Below the pieces are notes generated by a model. The model ran no database searches, was not told the origin of the DNA, and saw nothing but the letters and a program-made list of their open reading frames with translations. Shown here in pieces: positions 23,675 to 34,196 of a DNA stretch of 64,000 nt. This stretch comes from Fonsecaea monophora (Eukaryota > Ascomycota > Eurotiomycetes > Chaetothyriales > Herpotrichiellaceae), in the NCBI RefSeq assembly GCF_001642475.1, contig NW_019173964.1, forward strand, positions 62,001 to 126,000. Reading direction: 5' to 3'. Within the stretch, counting starts at the first letter, position 1; every line of letters begins with the position of its first letter. The translations under genes were made by a program, and so were the position numbers.

Positions 23675-24598
23675 ATGGACGCACCGAATAGCATTGATGC
23701 TGATATTATAACTTTTCCGACTGCGAACGAGGGGAAGCAAACACCTCCTCCTCAATTGAATACAGACGCGACAACTGTAATCCATTCCTCACCACTACCG
23801 GACAGATCCAAGTCCAGACAAGGCAGTCGGGCTCGAAAACGTACAAACGAGGAGATCTATCAGCCACCTGAAATTGCGAAGTCGAGTCCTACAAGTACAA
23901 GGATCCAGAGAACTGCAACTCTCCCAACAATGCCCGAGGCTGAAGCATCCCATGCTTGGACCAAGACTTTCGAGCATCAAGGCCCGCCTCAAACCAGTGA
24001 GAACACCTCGTTTCAGCCAACCGGTAGAGAGATTGTTGCAGTTCCTGCTCCGTTACCCCAACGCAATGGTTTTGTCAAAGAGATCTACGACTATCAACAG
24101 CAACTAGAGCTCGAATTCCGAGAGTTCGAGCGAGCGATGAACGAGAGAGACATCTCTATAGACTTGGATGCAATCGATTGGAACGAACTTGAAGCGCGGT
24201 ATAATAGGGAGATTCAGCCTTGCCTTGCAGCTGAGAGGGAGATTATGGAAGAGTTCAATGCCCGCTCCGCGGTAGGTAGCTATCTTCACGAGCAGGCAAA
24301 AGGAGGCTAATTAGTTGCAGCAATTCTCGCTCTATATGCAAGTATCAAACGAACATGAATCTGAGAGGGCCATCAAGAGGTATGTAAACGCTCTGTTACT
24401 GGTGGCAAGCAATCTGACATCCATGCAGACTTCGCACACGGATCGCTCTTGCTCAAAATTCGGAGAAGTTATTAGCCGAGAAACAAGCCCACCGTGAGTA
24501 ACAAGGACTTGTTGCACAGTACTTCGCTCACCTTTTCTTCAGACACAAAGGTTCTTGAGGCGTTTCAGAGTGCTATGGCGCTCTTAGGCAGCCTTTGA
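23675..24598 (+). CDS. Coiled-coil protein of unknown function
   Basis: Four exons: 23675-24271, 24321-24379, 24429-24493 and 24543-24598, giving 258 residues. All three introns are exactly 49 nt and keep frame. I chose the ATG at 23675 (caagATGG, strong context); an in-frame ATG at 23582 would add 31 residues. The first half is disordered and Ser/Thr/Pro-rich with a basic patch (SRARKR). The second half is acidic and helical: YDYQQQLELEFREFERAMNE, DLDAIDWNELEARYNRE, then QFSLYMQVSNEHESERAIKRL and a C-terminal helix VLEAFQSAMALLGSL. I do not recognise the family. The pattern of a disordered N-terminus and short coiled coils fits a small scaffold or kinetochore-type subunit, and the upstream MluI box would agree, but this is conjecture. 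Confidence 0.82.
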
Positions 24599-24848
24599 GA
24601 GCGTTGCGAACCGTGCTGTGAAACGGGGAACTCGACTACGTCATGCGGTACTGACCATTGGCGCAAAACGTGATTGTCCACACTTGTGACCAGGACTCCT
24701 GATCGTCTTGTGGCTTGATGGTTGCTACCAAGATGAGCATTGTATGCCCGTGATGTCTGATGAGTCAAAGTCAAATGCAGACAGAGATCTTCTCGCGCGG
24801 CTAAATGCACTGAAAACGTCGACGGTGTCTTTTGAGCAGACAAAGTAA

Positions 24849-25916
24849 ATGAATGACTCTTCTCAACCCTTGGACATTGAGCTGATGCCTTTTAGTTTTC
24901 AGACACCTCTCGGGAGAGCGCTTCCTGTTTCGCTTGATCCTACCCCGGCTCGTGCCCTCCACTCAGACCTTTTGACAAGATGGAAATCTCTCGGAGGCAG
25001 TCCTTCTTCGGCTCTCCAAGACCCCGCTACTTCGACCCCAAAGTCTGAGGACGAGAAAACAGTGGAGGAACTCCTGGCAGATTTAGGGCCTTCAGATGCG
25101 TGGGAAGTCGGACAGAGTGAAGAGGAACAGGTCGCAGATCTGCTGCGGACTGCAAAGTCAGCGCTGGCAGATGCGTCACACACAAAAAGCGAAGGATTAG
25201 GCGCAGACCAAGCTGAAGGCACAACAGAAGCAGAGGACAACATATCTACAAAGCTCCCGCCGATTGATGTTTCGGTGTTTCAACCCGGGCCCGAAACAGA
25301 AGAGAGCCCAGTCACCGCGGTAGGCAACAACAAGTCGAAAGACACTTTGGACCGGGAGGCAGATGAACTGTTGGCAAGGATCCTAGACGAGGCCAGGCTT
25401 GAATCTGCAGAGACACAGGACCAAAACACGAGTCTCCCAGAGGAGGACGCTGAAGAGAATACCTCCCCGAGAGATATAGAGCATGCGAATCCTAGATCTG
25501 AGCGGGACGCGTCTTCTTTTGACCTCCCCACCACCCCTTCGAAACTGCCAGAACCCTCAGCCCCAACCAAGCCGTCAAATGAAGACGACGACGACGACCT
25601 CGCCTCTCGCTTTGCCGGCCTATCCCTCCCGGCAGTCCCGACGGGCATAAAATCCACCAAGGCAACCTCGTCCGCGCCAAAGCCCAAGATCGGCTTCACT
25701 GACGAGGAGATCGACACCTGGTGCATCATCTGCAACGACGATGCCACGCTGCAGTGCATCGGCTGCGACGGGGACCTCTACTGCACGAACTGTTGGGTGG
25801 AGGGTCACAGGGGCGAAAGCGCCGGGTTCGAGGAACGCAGCCACAAGGCAATCCAATATGTCAAGGGGGGCGGGAAGAAAAAAGCGCCCAAGAGGAGAGT
25901 CATGATGGGTGCTTGA
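24849..25916 (+). CDS. ANCHR/ZFYVE19-like protein with C-terminal B-box-type zinc finger
   Basis: Single exon, 355 residues. The C-terminal cysteine cluster CIICNDDATLQCIGCDGDLYC, TNCW, HRG and ERSHK (about residues 292-335) matches the B-box-like zinc finger found in ZFYVE19/ANCHR homologues. In animals that protein retains Vps4 and times abscission; fungal orthologues are largely uncharacterised. Two acidic leucine-rich motifs, EELLADLG (about 73-80) and ELLARILDEARL (about 174-185), resemble the MIT-interacting motifs that ANCHR uses to contact ESCRT-III/Vps4 partners. The middle is Glu/Asp/Ser-rich and disordered, and the C-terminus is basic (KKKAPKRR). A second ATG at 24885 (MPFSFQTPLG) begins the more conserved part and could be the true start. 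It lies 250 bp after the coiled-coil gene, on the same strand. Confidence 0.82.
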   Translation: MNDSSQPLDIELMPFSFQTPLGRALPVSLDPTPARALHSDLLTRWKSLGGSPSSALQDPATSTPKSEDEKTVEELLADLGPSDAWEVGQSEEEQVADLLRTAKSALADASHTKSEGLGADQAEGTTEAEDNISTKLPPIDVSVFQPGPETEESPVTAVGNNKSKDTLDREADELLARILDEARLESAETQDQNTSLPEEDAEENTSPRDIEHANPRSERDASSFDLPTTPSKLPEPSAPTKPSNEDDDDDLASRFAGLSLPAVPTGIKSTKATSSAPKPKIGFTDEEIDTWCIICNDDATLQCIGCDGDLYCTNCWVEGHRGESAGFEERSHKAIQYVKGGGKKKAPKRRVMMGA

Positions 25917-26075
25917 CACACATACACAAACCACACACTTTCTCACCAATGGTGGTGGCGGTGGTCAGTCGCCGATTGATGACCCGGTTTTGCCATTATT
26001 AACTATAATTTATTTAATCCTCAAGATGGTGCGAAATCCCCAGAACGAAGCCCTTCCGAAGAGACAAGTTTTTTC

Positions 26076-27385
26076 CTACACGCTCTCCTTTCCATCCTCT
26101 TGTGCCTGCGGCTCAGTTTTGTGGGTGGTTCTGCCGATCTTGTGTGCGTGCGCCCTGTTCGGCTCGCCAGGCGGAACGATGAAATACATGATGCCATGGA
26201 AAACACTGGCCACCAGAGGTGCCACCCAGTGCACCCAGTGCCAGCCGGGAAAATGGCTGCCCACGTAGACACCGAAACACCTTGCCGGGTTCAGGCTCGC
26301 ACCACCGTACGCCGGCAGACTGAATGCTGTGCATAACGCCAGACTGCCCACGGCCAAGCCGACAAAGATCGGTCCGAGGGCAGGGCCAAAGATCTCGCGC
26401 TGGCGGGGATCCAGACCGACCCCGAACGCGAGGATGAGCAAGAGCAGGTCGCTGATGACTTCAATGGTGAATGCGCTCGAGACAGGAGTTCCCATGCCTT
26501 CGAAGAGATAGCACCCTCCAACCTTGAATTCTCTGGTATTCGCTGCCGCCCTCAACAGCAGGCCCGCAAGAGCACTGGCTGAGATCTGCGCCACCAGGTA
26601 CAACACCAAACGGGGAAAAGTGGTTAACCTCGCGAAAAAAGTCCCAATGGTGATTAATGGATTCATATGGCCTCCGGACACGGCACCGAAGGAGAAGATC
26701 AGTAGCGCGAGGAGGATTATGTTGATTGGCGCTGCGATCAGGGGGCCCAGGAAATACGAACGGCTGAAGGGACCGGATGTCTCTGACGGTAGCGGCGGAG
26801 GGGTGTTTGGGGAGAGACTGTTCCAAGCTGAGGCCCAGACGAAGATCATGGTGCCTAAAGACAAGTTATCGTCAGCATCATTCGATTACTAGACAACATG
26901 TTCCACCCTGCGCACGTCTCCCGATTCAATGACCCACACATCTCGCCAGCAACCACCAGAGGGAATGGCTCACCGACAAACTCGACCATGGAGGCCTTCC
27001 ACAGCTCCACCTCCCGAAACCCTCGAAGATCGAAACTTTCCTTCAAGGTCAAATTGGGTGCGGCATCAGGCACTTTTTTTAGCAACTCCTCGTTCTGGGG
27101 GTCGGAGCGGTCGAGGGTGAATTCTAGGTTGCCGCCCAAACGACCGGCGAAGGGGGCGCTCAGAGAGCCGCCCCGGCGCCTGCGAGCTGCGAGCGAGTTC
27201 GAGTTGAACGTCTGCCTCGTGGCGGTGGTGGACATTTCGTAGGCGGTCGTCGCGGGGAAGTGGTCGGGGACGGTGAGACAGGGGCGGAAGGTGGGAGAGA
27301 GGGGAGGTGTGGGAGCCTTGGACTGCTGTTCCTCCGTGGTGGGCTGTGCGTGTTGCTGTAGCGGTGCGTGATTCGGACCAGTCAT
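26076..27385 (-). CDS. Aquaporin / major intrinsic protein, X-intrinsic-protein (XIP) type
   Basis: Two exons, 27385-26974 and 26854-26076, 396 residues. MIP channels pass water or small neutral solutes across membranes. A disordered cytosolic N-terminus of about 120 residues (Pro/Thr-rich, then an RRRRGG patch) leads into LWKASMVEFVGTMIFVWASAW (first helix, split by the intron). The first pore loop reads GGHMNPLITIG, so NPA is replaced by NPL. The second reads GGASLNPARCFG, a full NPA followed by Arg and Cys. The NPARC sequence plus a degenerate first box is the described hallmark of X intrinsic proteins. Six hydrophobic segments plus two half-helices are visible, and the tail is hydrophilic (EPQAQEDGKESV). 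Substrates of XIPs include glycerol, urea and H2O2 in other systems; selectivity here is not determined. Confidence 0.92.
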
Positions 27386-28792
27386 GGACGCTGATGCTGT
27401 TTCGGAACCAGCTGGCCTTCAAGAGACAAGACTGCGGATGTCTGAAAGGCAGCGATACACCGCCACGACAGCGCCGGAATTGGTTGAGGTATACGGCTGG
27501 CTCGCTCGTCGATCAATCGACGACTGGTTCTCTGGCCTCCTTTAATCCCAGCGTAATTGTTTCGCTTGACAAAACACCAGGCTGGTCAACAGCATCAACG
27601 AAATCTCTCCTCCACTCCCACTTCTTTTGGCGAAATCACCCTCTCTTCAGCTCTCCCTCCTGTTTTCTCTTGTCGCGGCCCTTTTCTTCTCCGATCCTTC
27701 TCCTCTTTCTTCCTTCCTTTGCCTTCCAATAATGAGTATTCCGGAGAATCAGGATCCGACTTTCAAGTCGATGAATTGATTGTGGGAATACCTGGGTATC
27801 GGGTATGCCGTAACGGTAACGGCAACGGTATTAGGTAGTGATCAATGGCAATGATTTCTCAAAACATTCCCTTCCACCGCTCCCGGGTTGTGGTGTTTTA
27901 CAACAGGCGACAGACAGACAAACAGACGGACGGACAGAGGGCGGGAGATAAAGCCCCCAACTTCAATCAACGCCAGGCAAAACAAAAGATAGGCCAAAGA
28001 ACCCGTCTGAAATCTTTATTCAAAATGGCCAGTGTCAATCTCAATCTTGTCGTGTCGGGTTCAATGGGCGCGAAGGGGATGGGCGGCGGAAAGAAAGAAA
28101 AGACAAGCAACTTTTTGATGGATGAAAAGAAAACTCCAATGGCTCAGTACGGTGGAAGTGTGTATTATGTACGGAGGCACCTCGTAGTTACTCGATGGTA
28201 GGTAGGCGTGGTAGGTTAACAGGTAGGTACGTAAGGTCAGGAACCGTGGTATGAATAATCAGTACGGCGTGTGCGCAGTGGCCCCGTTTCCCTGTTCGGG
28301 CGAGGTACACATAAACATACGGGCCTATGCAGGGATGTGATGTGCTGTAGCATGCATGGCTGTGCTACTCCGTAGGTACAGTGGTGGAGCACCGTGTATT
28401 ACGACTTCTCGAGAACGCCTCGGGGATGATCATGTATCGAGTTGGCAGGTCACGATATGTATGGGCTTTTGTGGCGCTGCTTGGGGGAAACCCGATGTGC
28501 ATCGCCGGCTTTGGTGGCACCCAGGTGGCTCTGGCGGTGCTGATGACAAAGCGATGACAGGGTGAACATCAAGATGCATACAAGAAATGTCGCATGCAAC
28601 CACATGCAGAACATGCTGGATAGCAATGGCACCGCTAACTAGGCAGCCTTCAATCTCACTGTACATGTCGGCGGCAAGAACCTGATGTCGCCGCAAAAAT
28701 CGTCATTACACTTTCCGCCTCACAACCCAGGCTCTGCAGGTCTTATGATGGACTCGTTCAAAGCCATTATTCCTCAACATCTCGAGCCATCC
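27386..28792. other. Intergenic: aquaporin promoter and RTC4-like 3' flank
   Basis: No credible coding frame. Pyrimidine-rich sequence at 27590-27730 lies in the aquaporin promoter side. TACCTGGGTATCGGGTA and AACGGTAACGGCAACGG direct words occur at 27780-27835, and TAGGTAGG/GTAGGT words at 28195-28240. Confidence 0.6.
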
Positions 28793-30304
28793 TCACTCAT
28801 CCTCTCCATCATGTCTTCGTTCCACATGGTCGTCGTCTGGGTTCAATAGGACTCCAATATCGGTACTCTCATCCAGCACCCTCCTCCCTTCCTTGGCTGT
28901 TGGCAATTTCATGTCTTCCATGACGAGCTGCAAGGTCAACTCGGGTACCAACACAGCGCTCACATATGCGCCCACGCCCGCTGTTCGCAGCGCTGGGTCC
29001 GACTGTAATGCCTTGTTGAGAAACTTTGAGAGTGACTCGGTAATTGCGTGGACCATGATTCGGGCTCCTTTGGGACCATAGTAACCCGGCTTAGCAACAT
29101 CAATCAAGCCTTCATTGAGATAATGCCGAATAGTCCTGCGGTTGCCCTTGGCCGCCTTGATTTTCGCGTCCAGCTCATCCAGGTAGTAACTGTATCTCTG
29201 TCGGTTTATCACCCGCTCCAGCTCCTGCGTTTTCTTCGGTATCCGGAAGCTTTCCAACTTCTCCCAATCCAACTTGGGATAGCCTCTTTCTTCCCATTGC
29301 CCTCGTGCTTCCGCAAGTCGATGCTGAGAACAAAACTTTTGTTGTTGTTGGAAAGGCATAGTGCGGAGATTGTCCGGAACAAACACCGAGATCGTGTCTC
29401 GCACGGGTTTTTGACAAACGGGACATCGTACTCCAACTGTTCTTGGTTCAGGCTCCAACTTGAACTCGTCATCGTGCACGAGCAGAAACATGTCATCCAC
29501 AGAAGAGAGAGAGGACGTCGACCCCGACCTTGCACGGCCTGCAGCGCGGGGCGAGTCCACGTCAAAAGAAACAAGGTTGTCAGTGCCGCCGGACGATGAA
29601 AAGTCGGGCATTTCTGGGATGTGAATATCCGCTTTGTGATGATCCGATATTTCAGCTGGAAGACTAGGGACGTCGATTTTCTGTCGTTGCTTGATCTTTC
29701 CCTTGACCCCGTCCAGCACCGGCACTTCAGCAACGTGTATGAATGTGGTTTTCGATGCCTTCTCTTCACGCCCTTCCACTTCAGCATAAGATACAAAACC
29801 AGTACCTTTTGGCTCCGCCTGTGCGACGCTCTCGATGGGCTCTAGCTTCTGGAAAAACTTGCGGTTCGCATAGTTCTTAGAGGGCTTTCTCTTCTGCGAA
29901 CCCGACGAGGTCCAGCCGGGGAATGGGTCGTCGAGGGTCGAATCTTCAAGGGTCTTCAGCGGCTCAAGCGCAGGTTCGTCTTTGAGCTTCCGCCGCTTCG
30001 GTCTGGTTGAGGCAGCTGTGCTCGCCGTACGTTTGGTGGGAGGACTGGAGGGTTTCAGAGTCTTGCCTTTGCGCACTCTGGGTGAGCTCTGCGCCGGCTT
30101 GCGGCGTGAGTCGTCGTCCTCATCTGAGCTGGAATCGGGTGGCGCGTAAATGAGTCTCTCATCTTCCAGGGAGTCCGTCTTCATGTTTGGACTAAGAGAT
30201 TGTTCATGAGACTCTGCCCCTCGGATAGATCGAAGCAGTGTTGGGCCGCGGTAGTTCTCTCGTGTGAGATATGTTCTCGAGTAACTGGCATTAGGTCTGG
30301 TCAT
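28793..30304 (-). CDS. RTC4-like domain protein
   Basis: Read as a single exon of 503 residues from the ATG at 30304 (MTRPNASYSRTYLTR). The frame stays open upstream to 30469, so a longer start is possible. The C-terminal 230 residues look like the RTC4-like domain, named after yeast Rtc4 (restriction of telomere capping 4): CPVCQKPV, KFCSQHR, GYPKLDWEKLESFRIP, YYGPKGARIM, GAYVSAVLVPELTLQLVMEDM and a final VLDESTDIGVLLNP. The N-terminal part is disordered, Ser/Asp-rich and highly basic, with a likely nuclear signal around RPKRRKLKDE. The two CxxC/CxxH pairs suggest metal binding. Biochemical function is unknown even in yeast. It is divergently arranged with the LtrA-family gene 658 bp away. 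Confidence 0.87.
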   Translation of the reverse strand: MTRPNASYSRTYLTRENYRGPTLLRSIRGAESHEQSLSPNMKTDSLEDERLIYAPPDSSSDEDDDSRRKPAQSSPRVRKGKTLKPSSPPTKRTASTAASTRPKRRKLKDEPALEPLKTLEDSTLDDPFPGWTSSGSQKRKPSKNYANRKFFQKLEPIESVAQAEPKGTGFVSYAEVEGREEKASKTTFIHVAEVPVLDGVKGKIKQRQKIDVPSLPAEISDHHKADIHIPEMPDFSSSGGTDNLVSFDVDSPRAAGRARSGSTSSLSSVDDMFLLVHDDEFKLEPEPRTVGVRCPVCQKPVRDTISVFVPDNLRTMPFQQQQKFCSQHRLAEARGQWEERGYPKLDWEKLESFRIPKKTQELERVINRQRYSYYLDELDAKIKAAKGNRRTIRHYLNEGLIDVAKPGYYGPKGARIMVHAITESLSKFLNKALQSDPALRTAGVGAYVSAVLVPELTLQLVMEDMKLPTAKEGRRVLDESTDIGVLLNPDDDHVERRHDGEDE

Positions 30305-30962
30305 ATCATCATCACCAGATCGGGCCAGTCGTAGAGTGAGAGAGGTGATGTGAACGTGAATATGTAATTGGTACTCGTAGTTGTCAGAATTTAGAAATGA
30401 GCCCATTGATAGGGAACTAAGTGGAGGGCTGGAGGTGGCAGAGTGGTCGCACGCGCCTATTATGGGCAACCAGTAGTAACTGAAGATGACTCGTAGTCAC
30501 TACTAGTAGGAGACGAGGGGCTCCCAGTGGTTGCCAGTGGCTCCCAATCGCAATCGTCAGTTCTAATGATAATGGGCGCCCCCCTGCTGTAAGCTGGGCA
30601 CTTTGCGGGACAGACAAGCTAGATTTAGGGTTCGGAGCCCAGGTTTTTCCGGGCGGTGGACCGCAGCTTAACTGGGCTATTTGTGTGCTTGGTGACACTT
30701 GGACCCTCCAATTTCGCCGTGGCAAACGCAGTTTCACACTTAATCCGTTACTCCAGATGGACCGATTCAGCTAATGCAGCTGACAAACAACGTCTCTTCC
30801 CTATATTCGCTGAGCTCATCATAGCAAAAGGTGCATGGCCAAGAAGGGATGAGACTTGGCTGTGGCAACTCGAAATAGTATGAATTGAGACGAGTGCACC
30901 AAAGGGCACGCGCCCTCTTCTCCCTCCTCCACCTCCCCTCGATCGGCCAGGGAAACGACACA
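30305..30962. promoter_or_regulatory. Divergent intergenic region between RTC4-like and LtrA-family genes
   Basis: Bidirectional promoter space of 658 bp. It includes repeated short words such as CAGTGGTTGCCAGTGGCTCCC around 30519-30545. I can name no specific factor site. Confidence 0.5.
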
Positions 30963-33285
30963 ATGGGCCTCCTGGACGAGGACCCCGTCGACAGTCTGGG
31001 TGAGAAGTCAACAGCAATCACCTCGCCTACCGCGATGTCCCCAGGGGCACAGAGTCCATCAGGCATCCAGAGTCCCCCGCCTGAACAACAGCAGCATCAG
31101 CATCAGCATCAGCACCCGCATATCGACCATGCCAAAGAGAAGCTACGCCATTTCATTCATCCTGATGGCCGGAAAATCCACATTGCTCACACACCCGAAG
31201 AGCACGCCAAACTGCACAAAGAGCTGAGCCAGCAGCATGGCCCCGACGAATTCGATGTCGTGATCTCCGGCACCCCAGAACATCTCGCCGTCGTACGCGA
31301 GCTGCACGCCCATCACTCGGCTCAACGCGACACGCTGCGGGAGAGACATGGCGACATCTTCTACGAGTTCGAGAAGGTCAGAGACGACCTGGATCATCTG
31401 TCCAACGAACTCAATCAATTGACCCATCACGGAGTGTGTGAAACTGTCGTCAAAGTGGTGGACGGACCTGTTGCTAATCCATAGAGTAGGTGGCCCTTGA
31501 CGCCAACTTCAGCAAGTTCGGCTACACAGCGCGCATCCGTACCAAGGACGACCACAGTGGCTCATCGACACCGTCACATTCAACAACAACAGCCAACTCA
31601 GAGCAAATTTTACTCGACAAACATCAGAGCCGCGTTGTCGAAGGTACGAAATTCTTCAAACGGCCCGTCATCCGCCAGTACTTCCACAAGGGACTGTTGT
31701 GGCGGTCTGCGCGCAGCGGTGAGGTCGGCACCTTCGAACTGTTCGCCGACTTGCTTTACGTCGGCATTATTGGCATCATTGGGGACAAGGCCTCTGAGGA
31801 TCCTACGGGGAAGTCGTTCTTGGTGTATGCTATCAACTTCACTATGGCCTTCAAGATCTGGAATGATTTAACCCTCGTCTCGAACTGGTCAGTCGGGGCC
31901 CACCCATGAGAACTGGATGATTGTTTGGTTTTACAAACTAACGGTCGTTTAGGTTCGAGCGAGACGACATCGTCCAGAAGCTTTCTGTCATGCTCTACCT
32001 GATCCTCCTCTTCGCCTACACCACCAACATCTCGTACGCGTTTGAGGAAAGGCATCCCGGCGGAGAGTTCGACACATATATTCCCATGATGTCCTTCTAT
32101 CTCGCTGAGAGGTTCTATGGTGCCTTATATTTTACCTGGCTCTCTTACGTGGTGCCCCTGGTGAGGGGAACCCTCCTGTACACGTCCATCATCATCCTTT
32201 TGGCCATTGTGTTTTGGATCAGCAGTATCCACGTCGACTACCCCGGCCAATTGGGTTTGATCTGGATCGCGATTGTCATCGACCTCTGGGGCCAAGGGTT
32301 TGGGATGTTCCTTTCGCGCGCCTCTGCCCGACACATGCACGCGCAGGGCAGTCGCAGAGAACGCTTTATCCGAAAGTACTTTGAATTTTACCCGGCCATC
32401 AATATCGAGCATCGAACCGAGCGCACCAACGCCTTTGTGTCGCTGGTGTTCGGCTATTCGGTGCTCACCATCCTCTACCAGTCCCGGGCACGAGTCGGCC
32501 TCAATGCATTTCTGGGCAAAGGCATCCTAGGCCTCATCCAAGCCTTCGCGTTTCAATGGCTTTACTTTGAGATCGACCACCAAGGCGTCCACGTCCACGC
32601 CATCCGCCGCCACTGGCTTTCCAGCACCGTTTGGATCACGTGCCACCTGCCCTTCGTGCTCTCGTACGTCCTGGGGGCTGCGACACTGTCGAAACTGGTC
32701 CTCGCGCACGACTGCGACAATGCCAATGTCGAGGACTTGGGCGAGGCGTACCAGCCCAGATCGGTCGCGGAAATTGACTCCGGTCTGCGCTGGTACTACT
32801 GCGGGGGCATCGCGGCCGCGCTGCTGTCCATGACGCTGCTCTCGTACTGCCACGTGCATAAGACGCTGGAGAACCCGCGGCTGAGGAAAGTCCCGCGCTT
32901 GGTGATCCGGTCGTGCATCGCCATTGCGATCTTACTGCTCCCCCTAGCCAAGCACCTCTCATCCATCAGCCTGATCGGCACCACCACGGCGCTGGTCTTG
33001 TTGGTCCTGACAATCGACATCTTCGGCATGTCCTGCACGGGCGACCGCTTTTGGACCGGCGGCTGGTGCGACGAGTCCAAGCGCGCCACGCACTACGAGG
33101 CCCGCATCCGCTGCAGCAAGCGCAAGAAGCAGGAGATCATCAAGGCCATGCACCGTGGGGAGACCGTCCGGCTCGAAGAGCTGCTGCGCCGCCAGAGCAC
33201 CAACTCCAGCGCCATGAGCAGCCAGACCGAGCTGGGCGTGAGCGAGAAGTTGGGCGATGAGGAGTGGCAGCACGCGGCGCTGTGA
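30963..33285 (+). CDS. LtrA-family multi-pass membrane protein
   Basis: Three exons: 30963-31433, 31490-31887 and 31953-33285, 733 residues. The family is named after bacterial low temperature requirement protein A; fungal members are common and uncharacterised. A hydrophilic N-terminus of about 200 residues holds a Gln/His tract (QQHQHQHQHPH), a predicted helix around YEFEKVRDDLDHLSNELNQL and an RPVIRQYF approach to the membrane. The LtrA signature ELFADLLYVGIIGIIGD follows, then about nine hydrophobic segments, for example LYLILLFAYTTNISYAF and TSIIILLAIVFWISSI. The tail is basic (CSKRKKQEIIKAMHRGE). The ATG at 30963 has good context (acaATGGGC). Junctions are GGA|GTGTGT to gtag|GTGGCC and TG|GTCAGT to tag|GTTCGAG, and both keep frame. 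The donor of intron 1 is not consensus. Confidence 0.88.
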
Positions 33286-34196
33286 GGACGCTCTGACATT
33301 CCAGAACGACTCTTTATCATATATCCTGTCATACTTGCAGACATATTACTATACCCTCCCGGCATTGGATCTATGCATCATATACCAAGGTATGTACCAT
33401 ACTGGGTGTGTGTGTGTGTGTGTATGTATTTAGTGGTATATATATCACTCTCAAGCCTATCCATCCATCCATCCATTCCTCGCTCCCTCCACCCGGATAC
33501 CCGTCCATTTACACCTCTCTGTCTATCCCCGCATTTGTCCATCTAACCGATGTGTTTCTATCTCTTTACATGGAATTTGATACTGTTACGCAACTGCGAA
33601 TCAAAGGAATGGCTCACCCAAGAAAATCGAAGCTTTCCCCCCAGAGGAAACAATGTGAATCGGCGCCCGGAGGAGTATAGGCAAGCAAGGGAAAGGGAAC
33701 ACACACACACAGACAGTAGCTATTCGGCAGGGAAAAGGGGGAAAAAAGGGGGAAAGGAAGATAAAGGATGAAGATGGTCATGGATATAGGCGCATGGATC
33801 TGATCATGGGCATGGGCATGGTAGCTGGCTAGCTAGCTAGCTAGCTAGCGAGTCAGCGAGCGAACTTGGTGTTGCATTTCCATTTCCGTTTCCTTTTTCA
33901 AAGAAAAATGGCAAATACACCCTACATCGAGGGCGAGCACAGGAGTTGTTCTGTACGAGCGAGACAATGGACAATGGCCTGTGTTTGTGTTTATGTTCGT
34001 GTCTGGCTCGTGGTTTGAAGCGGCTCGGAAGGGGGAAAAGAAATGGTGTTTTGTGTTTAGTTCTGGTCACATAAATATATTTTCCTTCTTAATGCTGAAG
34101 AGAACAAGAAGCACCAAAGGGCGCCAGTACGGCCTCCTTCTATATGCCGCAACTTGGTCGTGGAACAAGCTCCCACCCCACTCCTCTTACTCCTTT
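33286..34196. other. Intergenic region between convergent genes, rich in simple repeats
   Basis: No gene. It contains a (TG)n run near 33405-33422, (ATCC)n at 33459-33477, and a (GCTA)n palindromic run at 33828-33849. Confidence 0.7.
33828..33849 (+). repeat. (GCTA)n self-complementary microsatellite
   Basis: Five and a half GCTA units. The unit overlaps the palindrome AGCT/CTAG, so the tract can fold on itself. Confidence 0.9.

Noticed and set aside
33828..33849. Possible terminal repeat of a transposon at the GCTA run
   Set aside because: No partner repeat, target-site duplication or transposase nearby; it is a simple microsatellite.
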